This document shows positions 46,745 to 55,000 of a stretch of DNA of 64,000 nt, piece after piece. The notes below the pieces were generated by a model. That model had not been told where the DNA came from. It saw only the letters and a program-made list of their open reading frames with translations, and did not search any database. Numbering within the stretch: position 1 is the first letter of the stretch; each line of letters opens with the position of its first letter. Both the position numbers and the translations under genes were made by a program. This DNA comes from Solirubrum sp044628455 (GTDB taxonomy: Bacteria > Bacteroidota > Bacteroidia > Cytophagales > Hymenobacteraceae), in assembly GCF_044628455.1 (NCBI RefSeq), contig NZ_JBIYZW010000002.1:806001-870000 (forward strand), given 5' to 3'.

Positions 46745-46780
46745 AAAAAAAGCCCCGCATCGAGCTGATGCGGGGCTTTT
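46745..46780 (-). terminator. Terminator of the large T9SS gene ending at 46800
   Basis: Stem AAAGCCCCGCATC / GATGCGGGGCTTT around GAGCT, with A-runs and T-runs on both sides. Read on the - strand it ends in a 7-base T-run 20 bases after the stop. Its core is nearly the same as the terminator at 46353-46387. Confidence 0.9.
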
Positions 46781-46799
46781 GCCGGAATAAGCGCGGGGC

Positions 46800-49700
46800 T
46801 TAGTCGTGCTTGATGAACTTGCGCGTCAGGTGTACGCCCGGGGCGTCGATGCTCAGCAGGTAGGTGCCGGCCGGCAGCGCGCGCACCGACAGCGGGGCCT
46901 TGGTGCTACGCTCCACCGTCTGGGTGAGTACGCGGCGGCCCAGCAGGTCGGTCACGGTTACCGTGAGCGTGGCGCCGGGCAGCGACGATAGATCGAGGTG
47001 GAGCTGGCCCGTGGTGGGGTTGGGGGCCAGCGTTACCGGGGCCGTGCTGGCGGCAAACTCCACCGTGCGGATGCCCGAGTGGGTGGCCGTACCATCCATA
47101 TCCACCTGGCGCAGGCGGTAGTAGAGCTGGCGGGCCAGGGTGCCGGCGCCGGCATCGGTGTGGCGGTAGCTGTGGGGCGCGGCCGTGGTGCCGTGGCCAG
47201 CCACGGAGCCCACGCGCACGAAGTCGGTGCCGTTGAGGCTGCGCTCAACTTCAAACCGGTCGTTGTTCTTTTCCGAAGCCGTGGCCCAGTCCAGCACCAC
47301 GTCGGTGCCCTGGCGGGTGGCCACGAAGCGGGTCAGCTCCACGGGCAGCACCTGGAAGGAGCTCACGCGGTTCACGCCCGCCTCGGAGGTGCCGTAGGCA
47401 GGCAGGTAGGCCGTGGCCGTGATGTTGTCGCCGATGTTGATGTTGGCGGCCGGCTCGTCGATGACGCCGTCGAAGTTGCCGTTGGCGGCGGCTGTTACCG
47501 TGCCCACGTAGGTTTGGGCCTCACCGTGGGCTACGTTGTCGCCGCTGGTGGTGGTGGTGGGGCCGTTCTGGTTGGTGTCGGTGTCATCGGCGCTGAAGAC
47601 TTCAATGATGGCGCCGCCGAACAGCGACTGGCCGGGGGCCGAGCCTACGTAACCCTGCACCCGCAGCTTGCCTTGGGCCGTTTTGGTGATGCTGGTGATG
47701 ACGGGGTAGTCCATGCCGCGGTTGGGGGCGGCCGCGGCGCCGGTTGCCGTTACGGCCCCGTCGTTGGGCGTCACCCCGTTGCCCTGACCGTAGTTGGCGT
47801 CGCCGCCCACGCGGTCGTTGGGACCGGCCGTAAAGTCAATGCTGATCAGGCCGCGGGCGCCGGCGTCGGTGCGGGAACCATTGTCGTAGATGGCGTTGCG
47901 GCTGAAGCGCAGGCCCCACTGGCCGGTGTTCACCACGATGCCCGACGACTGGTTGCTGGTAATGACGTTCTGTTCGATCAGGTCCTGGTTGTTGCTCACT
48001 ACCGAGGTGTTGCGGCGCAGGTAGTGAATGCCCGAGCCTTCGAGGCGGCTGGAGGCCAGGCCACCCTCGCCGTTGTCGCGGATGGTGTTGTGGCGCACGA
48101 TGTTGTTGCTCACGCTGCCGATTTCAAACTGAATGCCGCTGCTGTTGGAGAGGCGGATCATGTTTTCCTCGATCAGCAGGGGACCCGCCGCGCCGTTGTC
48201 GCCCACGCTGATGGCGTCGCCGCCGGCCGTGGTGCGGCCGTTCTGCACGAACTCGTTCTGGCGGATGGTGTAGCCTGCCTGGCCGCTGCCGCCCGAGTAG
48301 TTCAGGCCCGAGTTGCCGGCGTAGGCAATGATGCAGTTCTGCACCGTACCCGAAGCATTGGTCAGGGTGATGGCCGTGCCCGAGGTGGCGTTGGTCGCCG
48401 GCACCGCAAGGCTGAAGGCGTCAATGCCCACCAGCGCCTGGTCGAGCATGAAGTTGGTGCCGCCGGTTACCTGTACGTTCAGCCCGCCGCCGTGCACCGA
48501 CACGCCCCGCAGGGCGTTGTTGTTGGCCGTGGAGGTGAAGATGTTAAACGAGGGCGAGGAGATTTCCACCTCCGGGCGCTCGACCAGGGCCAGCACGCGG
48601 CCACTGGTGCCCACGCGCACCGAGCCGGGGCCGATGCCGCCGCTACCCAGCTGGCCGGGGTTGGAGTTGAAGAGGGTGCTCTGGGTGGTGCCATCGACCA
48701 CGGTGCCGGCCGCGGCCATCTGGGGCAGGGCCGAAGCCAGGGTGATGAGCACGCGCCGGTCGCCGGTGGCAGCCAGGGCACCGGCCGCGTTACGCAGCTG
48801 GTTGGTCAGGCCGCTGCGCAGGCCGGGGCGCTGGCTGCCGTCGGGCACCATGAAAATGGACGTTTCCTCGCCGGATGCAAAGTCGCGGCCCAGCGGGGTA
48901 CCGTTGTTGTTGAAGGGGCGCTGGTCGAGGTTGGTGTTGGCCAGGGCCCCGGCGTTGGTCAGGAACTGACGCAGCGAGCCTTGCCCGGTTTCGTTGCTGT
49001 TGGCCACCACGTCGTAGCTGAAGCCGAAGTCGGCGGTGCTGGTGGTGCCAGCACCGCCGGTAGTCAGGGCAAACTGCACCTGGGCCGTGGCACCGCCCGC
49101 GGTGAGCGAGCTGATGGCCTGGGAGCCGGTGTTGTTGCCGGCGTCAATGCGGGTGGGGTCTTGGCCGCCCACGCGCTCGGAAGCGGTGGGGCCGGCGCCC
49201 ACATAGGTGGGCACGGCAAACACGCCCGTGGCGCCGGGAGTGCGCACCGAGCGCAGGCCGGTGCCGGTGCCGCTCACCACGCGCACGATGTAGCCGGTGT
49301 TGGGCAGGGCCACCGTGCTGGGGAAGCTGTATTCCCCGTTGGGGCCGGTGGTGACAAACTGCTGGGTGTAGGTGCCATTGGCCTGGTACAGCTCCACGCG
49401 CACGTTCGGCCGGCCGATGCGGTCGGTGGCGCTGCCGCTCAGCAGCGGGAAGCCCGAGGTAGCGGCGCTGGCGTTGGCCGTGGCGTAGTCCACACCCGAG
49501 CCACCGCCGTAGTTCACGTCTTCAAACACCCGGCCGCTGATGGTGGGCGGCGGCGTGACGGTAATGGTGATGGTGGCCTGGTTCGAGGTCAGGCCCCTGG
49601 CGTCCTGCACCGTGTAGTTCACGGCCGAGGTGCCAAAGAAGCCGACGGTGGGCACGAAGGTGACTACACCGGTATTGCTGACGGAGAAGGTGCCGCCGCC

Positions 49701-51587
49701 GTTGGAGCCGGCAATGCCCGAAGTGCCGGTGCTGGCGCCCTGAATCAGCAGCACCGAAGCGGCATTGATGGAGGCGTTGCCGTCGGCGTCGGTGTCGTTG
49801 GTCAGCACGTTCACCGTGGCGTTCTGGCCGGTGCCGGTGCTGGCTGCATCGGCCACGGCCACGGGGGCGGCGTTGGTGAAGGTAACCGTGAGCGTGGCCG
49901 GGTTGGAAGTCTGTCCCTGCTGGTTTCGTACGGTGTAGTTGATGGTGGTAACTCGGCTGCTGCCGGTGAAGGCCGGCGCCGATACCACGCTCACCACGCC
50001 GCTGCCATTGACGGAGAACACGCCGCCGTTGGTGCCGCTGATGTTGCTGGTGCCGGTAGTGGTGCCGATGAGGGTAACCGTGGCCGCATTAAGGGTGCTT
50101 TGGCCGCCCGAGTCGTTGCCGAGGATGTTGATAGTGGCCGTGCTGGTGTACGAGCGCGTATCCGAGTCGTTGTTGGCCACCGGAGGCGCCACCACCGTGA
50201 CGTTGATGATGCCTTGGTTGGACGTCAGGCCCTTCTCGTCCTGCACGGTGTAGCGCACCCCCGAAGTCCCCGAGAAACCGGCAGCCGGCACGAAGGTGAC
50301 CACGCCGGTATTGCTGACGGAGAAGGTGCCGCCGCCGTTGGAGCCGGCGATGCCCGAAGTGCCGGTGCTGGCGCCCTGAATCAGCAGCACCGAAGCGGCA
50401 TTGATGGAGGCGTTGCCGTCGGCGTCGGTGTCGTTGGTCAGCACGTTCACCGTGGCGTTCTGGCCGGTGCCGGTGGTCAGCGGGTCGTCGGTGGCTACCG
50501 GGGCGGTGTTGGTCAGGGTCAGGGTCAGCGTGGCCGTGTTGGAGCGTAGTAAGTTCACATCCACGACTTCGTAGCTGATCGTGGTGGTGCCCACAAATTT
50601 GCTGGGATTGGTGTAGGTGATGGCACCCGTGTTGGTGTTGGCCGTGTACTGAATGCCGGTAGCGGGGTTGGTGTAGGTGCTCTGAACCCCGCCGGAGCTG
50701 AGGTTCAGATCTACTTTGTTGGTGGCTCGAAGCTCGGCGTCCTGCAGGTCGTTGGCCAAAATGTCGAGGCTGATGCCGGTAGCCAGGTAGCTGACCGCAG
50801 CCGCCACGTCATTCACGGCCTGGGGAGGGGCCGTGCACCACAGAATGCTGGTAATACCGATGGCCTGCGCGTCCGGGTTGTTATCGGTGCTGCGGTTGCG
50901 GTAGGTCAGGGTGAGAGTAGTAATGGGAGAAGCGAACTGCGCCGTCACGACCGAGTTGGCGGCCGTGGCGTTGGAGTTATTGCCGCGGGCCGTGGTTCCG
51001 GTGATGGTTACGGTACCCGAGCCAGTTCCGCTTTTGCTAAGGGAAGGCACAACGGATGTGCCGCCATTGGCACCGGCAAAGGTTACTTCGTCGATGAAGT
51101 TGGCGCCGGCCGCTGAGCTGGCGGCGTCGATGTCGATGACGCTGATGCGCAGGTTGGTGACAGCCCGCGAAAAGGTGAAGGTTACCGACGTCTCATCGTC
51201 GTCGCCGCTGCCATAGTCGGCCGACCACTCCAGCGACTGGGCGCCGCCCAGTTGAGCGTTACTGCGGGTAAGGGTTACGCTACCACCGCCATTGGGCACC
51301 GCGCCGGTCTCAATGGTCGTCAGCTCGGAGTTGGCTGGTACGGGAGTCGCGGTTCGGTTAATCCAGCTGCCGCTGTAGGCAGCATCCGAAAACAGCAGGC
51401 TGGTGGTCTGCGTGCAGGTCGTCTGGGCCTGGGCGGCCGGGGCCAGGGCCAGCAACAGGCCCAGCAGCGTCAGCAGGTAGTACATCGAGCGGGTGAGCCG
51501 CTCAGCCGGAGCAGTGGCGCCGGCCCCTCGTTGTCGCAACGAGCGGCCGGCCGGCTCCGGGCCGTAAACAGTAGTAAGGTTTTTCAT
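46800..51587 (-). CDS. Giant secreted cadherin-like / beta-helix protein with T9SS domain
   Basis: 1595 residues from ATG 51587. A hydrophobic signal segment (YYLLTLLGLLLALAPAAQAQ) is preceded by an unusual 34-residue polar extension; a start at ATG 51485 would remove it. An N-terminal beta-sandwich (about 55-255) is followed by several Ig/cadherin-like domains, including two almost identical copies of a TGTGQNATVNVLTNDTDAD domain. An SdrD B-like domain (SGRVFEDVNYGG) and a right-handed beta-helix come next. The fibronectin-like segment ELTRFVATRQGTDVVLDWAT and the T9SS sorting domain (LAPNPTTGQLHLDL) close the chain. Likely a surface adhesin or sheath component; no enzymatic motif seen. Confidence 0.85.
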   Translation of the reverse strand: MKNLTTVYGPEPAGRSLRQRGAGATAPAERLTRSMYYLLTLLGLLLALAPAAQAQTTCTQTTSLLFSDAAYSGSWINRTATPVPANSELTTIETGAVPNGGGSVTLTRSNAQLGGAQSLEWSADYGSGDDDETSVTFTFSRAVTNLRISVIDIDAASSAAGANFIDEVTFAGANGGTSVVPSLSKSGTGSGTVTITGTTARGNNSNATAANSVVTAQFASPITTLTLTYRNRSTDNNPDAQAIGITSILWCTAPPQAVNDVAAAVSYLATGISLDILANDLQDAELRATNKVDLNLSSGGVQSTYTNPATGIQYTANTNTGAITYTNPSKFVGTTTISYEVVDVNLLRSNTATLTLTLTNTAPVATDDPLTTGTGQNATVNVLTNDTDADGNASINAASVLLIQGASTGTSGIAGSNGGGTFSVSNTGVVTFVPAAGFSGTSGVRYTVQDEKGLTSNQGIINVTVVAPPVANNDSDTRSYTSTATINILGNDSGGQSTLNAATVTLIGTTTGTSNISGTNGGVFSVNGSGVVSVVSAPAFTGSSRVTTINYTVRNQQGQTSNPATLTVTFTNAAPVAVADAASTGTGQNATVNVLTNDTDADGNASINAASVLLIQGASTGTSGIAGSNGGGTFSVSNTGVVTFVPTVGFFGTSAVNYTVQDARGLTSNQATITITVTPPPTISGRVFEDVNYGGGSGVDYATANASAATSGFPLLSGSATDRIGRPNVRVELYQANGTYTQQFVTTGPNGEYSFPSTVALPNTGYIVRVVSGTGTGLRSVRTPGATGVFAVPTYVGAGPTASERVGGQDPTRIDAGNNTGSQAISSLTAGGATAQVQFALTTGGAGTTSTADFGFSYDVVANSNETGQGSLRQFLTNAGALANTNLDQRPFNNNGTPLGRDFASGEETSIFMVPDGSQRPGLRSGLTNQLRNAAGALAATGDRRVLITLASALPQMAAAGTVVDGTTQSTLFNSNPGQLGSGGIGPGSVRVGTSGRVLALVERPEVEISSPSFNIFTSTANNNALRGVSVHGGGLNVQVTGGTNFMLDQALVGIDAFSLAVPATNATSGTAITLTNASGTVQNCIIAYAGNSGLNYSGGSGQAGYTIRQNEFVQNGRTTAGGDAISVGDNGAAGPLLIEENMIRLSNSSGIQFEIGSVSNNIVRHNTIRDNGEGGLASSRLEGSGIHYLRRNTSVVSNNQDLIEQNVITSNQSSGIVVNTGQWGLRFSRNAIYDNGSRTDAGARGLISIDFTAGPNDRVGGDANYGQGNGVTPNDGAVTATGAAAAPNRGMDYPVITSITKTAQGKLRVQGYVGSAPGQSLFGGAIIEVFSADDTDTNQNGPTTTTSGDNVAHGEAQTYVGTVTAAANGNFDGVIDEPAANINIGDNITATAYLPAYGTSEAGVNRVSSFQVLPVELTRFVATRQGTDVVLDWATASEKNNDRFEVERSLNGTDFVRVGSVAGHGTTAAPHSYRHTDAGAGTLARQLYYRLRQVDMDGTATHSGIRTVEFAASTAPVTLAPNPTTGQLHLDLSSLPGATLTVTVTDLLGRRVLTQTVERSTKAPLSVRALPAGTYLLSIDAPGVHLTRKFIKHD
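49651..49839. repeat. Intragenic duplicate, copy A (189 bp)
   Basis: Matches 50287-50475 with only three mismatches over 189 bases, all silent. It encodes the repeated TNDTDADGNASINAAS domain of the large T9SS protein. Points to recent duplication or gene conversion. Confidence 0.9.
50287..50475. repeat. Intragenic duplicate, copy B (189 bp)
   Basis: Partner of 49651-49839, separated by 447 bases that encode a related but diverged domain. Such near-identity is also a likely site of assembly or slippage error. Confidence 0.9.
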
Positions 51588-51974
51588 GCGCACGGAAAAG
51601 TTAGAAGAGCGAAATGGCAAATTAGATCGGGGCAGGAGCGGGGTTGACGGCCACGGCGGGGCCTTGTGCTTGGGGAAAGCAGATAGCGGGTAAAGAGAAA
51701 ATCGTCAAGGACAACCCAGAATTCATACCCCAAAACCCGTGCCCGGGCAGGCAGTCAAACAGACCCATAGTCAGCTGAATGGTGCTTAATCGGCAAAATT
51801 CAGGATGGTTCGGACGGGCAAAGCTAAATATATTATTTGCATTTAACAGAAACATTCCGAGAATCTTGTGCGCTAAAAGATGATTCGCGGCGCACTATTC
51901 TTGGGAGCATTAGGCGGGCTGAAGCAGCTATTCAGCAAGTCGTAGTTCCCCGCGGCCCAGGGCAGTAAAAACAG
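51588..51974. other. Long leader/promoter region of the T9SS gene
   Basis: About 387 bases between the 1595-residue gene and the terminator of its upstream neighbour. It contains an AT-rich stretch (51824-51850) and a TAnnTTTG-type -7 element on the - strand at 51819-51826. No coding frame is convincing. Confidence 0.5.
51819..51826 (-). promoter_or_regulatory. TAnnTTTG-type -7 element, T9SS gene
   Basis: Reads TAGCTTTG on the - strand, with AT-rich sequence just upstream. It would imply a leader of about 225 bases before the ATG at 51587. Confidence 0.45.
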
Positions 51975-52005
51975 AAAGCCCCTTCCCGGGGAGGGAAGGG
52001 GCTTT
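51975..52005 (-). terminator. Terminator of the 1728-residue T9SS gene
   Basis: Perfect 13-bp stem AAAGCCCCTTCCC / GGGAAGGGGCTTT with loop GGGGA, 20 bases after the stop; read on the - strand it ends in TTTCTGTTTT. Confidence 0.85.
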
Positions 52006-52025
52006 GCCGGGCAAGTAAAACCGGA

Positions 52026-55000
52026 CTAGTCGCGCTTGACGAGCTGCTTGGTCAGGCGCAGGGCCGGGCTGCTGACGGTTACCACGTACGAGCCGCTGGG
52101 CAGGGCACTCAGGTCCAGCTTTTCGGGGCTGCCCGTGCCGGCCGTAGTCGTGAGCACCGTGCGGCCGGCCAGGTCGCTTACCCGCACCTGGTAGGTGCCG
52201 GCGGGCAGGCTCTGCAGGTCGAGGTAGCTCAGGCCGGTGGTCGGGTTGGGGTACAGCTCCACGGCCGGGGTAGCCGGGCTGGCGCCAAAGCGCACCGAGC
52301 GGATGGGGCCGTACTGGGTGGTGCCGTCGAAGTCGACCTGCTTGAGGCGGTAGTACACCAGGCGGGGCTGGCGGCCCACGCCGCGGTCGGCAAAGGCGTA
52401 GGTAGTGGCCTGGGCGGTGCTGCCGTGGCCCTGTACCTGGCCTACGGCCGTAAACGCGTGGCCGTCGAAGCTGCGCTCCACCTCAAACCGGTCGTTGTTT
52501 TTCTCCGAGGCCGTGGTCCAGTTCAGCTGGGCGTCGAAGCCCGCGGCCTGCACCTCAAAGCGCGTCAGCTCCACCGGCAGGGGCAGGGCGTTGATGCTCA
52601 GCTGCAGCTCCTGGGTGGTGATGCCGCCGGTGACGTCGGTGGTGGTGATGGTGACGCGGTAGTTGCCGTTGGGCACCAGTTCGCGGCGGTTGCTCACGAA
52701 CAGGCGGCCGGTGGCCGCATCCAGGGCCACGCCGGGAGGCAGTACGCCGGCGCTGTGCTGGGCCACCGTGATGGTGCCGTCAGCGTCGGTTACCGTGGCT
52801 AGTGCCTGGTTGTCGGCGTAGGCGCCGCTGGGCTTGGGCGCCACCGTGTACTGGGCCTCCTTGTCGGGGTTGATGGTGATGGTCACCGGCACGGCCGAGC
52901 GGCCCCCGGTGGCATCCACCGTATTTACCGACAGAACGTGGTTGCCGGTGGCTACGGCGCCGGCGTTGGCTACGGACACGCGGCCGGTGGTGGCGTCGAG
53001 CTGCAGGCCGGCGGGCATCGTGCCCGAAGCCAGCGAAGCCGTGGTAATGGCGCCGTTGGCGTCGGTGACCGTGGCCAGGGTGCGGCCATTGCTGAGCGCA
53101 TCTTGGTTGAAGACGTTACCCGTCGAGTACGTCGCGTCGGCGTCGCCGAACAGCACCACGGATACCACTTGGCTGCTGGTGCCGCCGGTGGCGTCGGTGG
53201 TGCTCACCGTGAAGGTGTAGGTGCCGTTGGCCGGCCGGCCCGCGCCACCTACGCTCACGAAGAACGCGCCGGTAGCCGGGTTGAAGCCCATGCCCGAGGG
53301 CAGGGTACCGGCCGTAATAGCTGCCGAGCTAATGGCGCCGTCGGCGTCGGTTACCGTGGCCAGTACCGAGTTCAGCACCTGCGCCTCGCGGTTGTGGCGG
53401 TTGGGCGAGCTGTACACGGCTTCCTGGTCGGCCCCGATGGTGATGCGTACCGGCAGGGCCGTGGTGCGGCCGCCCGTGGCGTCTACCGTGTTCACCGTGA
53501 AGTTGTACACGCCGACGGCGGGAGCCGTAGCCGAATTCACCGTGAACTGACCGGTAGCGGGGTTGAACCCCATGCCCGAAGGCAGGGTGCCCGAAACCAG
53601 CGAAGCCGAGCTGATGGCGCCGTTACCGTCGGTTACCGTAGCCAGTGAAGTGCCGTTGCTGAGCGCGTCGCGGTTAAACGTGTTGGCAGTCGAGTACGCC
53701 GCTTCGGTGTCGTTGTACACCGTGATGCTCACGGCCACGGCCGGCGAGGTGCCGCCCGTTGCGTCGGTGGTGGCTACCGTGAAGTCGTAGGTGCCGGCCA
53801 GGGGAGCCATGGCGTTGTTCACCGTAAACTGGCCGGTGCCGGGGTTGAAGCCCATACCCGAAGGCAGGGTACCCGAGGCCAGCGTCGCGGCGGTAATGGC
53901 GCCGTTGGCATCCGTAACCGTGGCCAGCGAGGTGCCGTTAGCCAGCCCGTCGCGGTTGAAGCTATTGGGCGTCGAGTACACGGCTTCGGTGTCGTTGAAG
54001 ATGGTGATGCGCACGGGCAGGGCCGTGGTGCGGCCGCCCGTGGCGTCCACCGTGTTCACCGTGAAGTTGTAGGTGCCGGCCACCGGGCGGGTAACGCCCG
54101 TGCTACCCCCGAACGCGGCCGTGAACTGACCCGTGCTGGGGTTGAAGGCAATGCCGGCGGGCAGGGTGCCCGAGGCCAGCGTGGCCGAGCTGATGGCCCC
54201 GTCGGCGTCGGTTACCGAAGCCAGCACCTGGTTGTTGGTCAGGGCCGAGCGGTTGAAGGAAACCGGCGCCGAGTACACGGCGTCGCGGTCGGCCGTGAAG
54301 ACCAGGCTAACCGGCTGGGTCGTCTTGCCGCCGGTGGCGTCCGTAGTGGCCACGCTCAGGGCGTAACTGCCGGCTACCAGCAAGGTCGGGTTCGAGACGG
54401 TGAATTCGCCGGTAGTGGCGTTCAGGGCTACGCCGGCGGGCAGGGTGCCCGAAGCCAGCGTGGCCGAGTTGATAGCTCCGTCGGCGTCGGCTACCGAAGC
54501 CAGCGAGAAGCCGGCGGAGTAGCTTTCCACGTTGCGGGCCGGCGCTACCGTGTACACGGCCTCCGACTCGAAGATGTTGATGGTGGCCGGCACGGCGGTC
54601 TTACCGCCGGTAGCGTCCACGGTGTTCACCACGAAGTTGTAGGTGCCCACGGCCGGCGGGGTGTTCGAGCTGACCACGAAGCGGCCGCTGGCCGTGAAGT
54701 TGATGCCGGCCGGCAGCGTGCCCGAGGCCAGCGTGAAAGTCGAGATGGTGCCGTCGGCGTCGGCGGGGGCCGCCAGCAGCACACTGTTCAGGGCCAGCCC
54801 GTCGCGGTTGAAGGAAACCGGCGAGGCCGCGTAGGATGCTTCGCGGTCCGGCGTCAGGCTGAAGATGACCGGCTGGGTGGTTTTGCCGCCGGTGGCATCC
54901 ACGGTGTTAACCGAGAAGGCGTAGTTGCCGGCTACCAGCAGCGCGGGGTCCGAAACGGTGAATGCGCCGGTAGTGGTGTTGAACGCTACGCCGGCGGGCA

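Noticed and set aside
46998..50549. 1183-codon open frame on the + strand opposite the large T9SS gene
   Set aside because: Gly/Ala/Val/His-rich low-complexity antisense frame with no family; the - strand carries signal peptide, Ig repeats and a T9SS domain.
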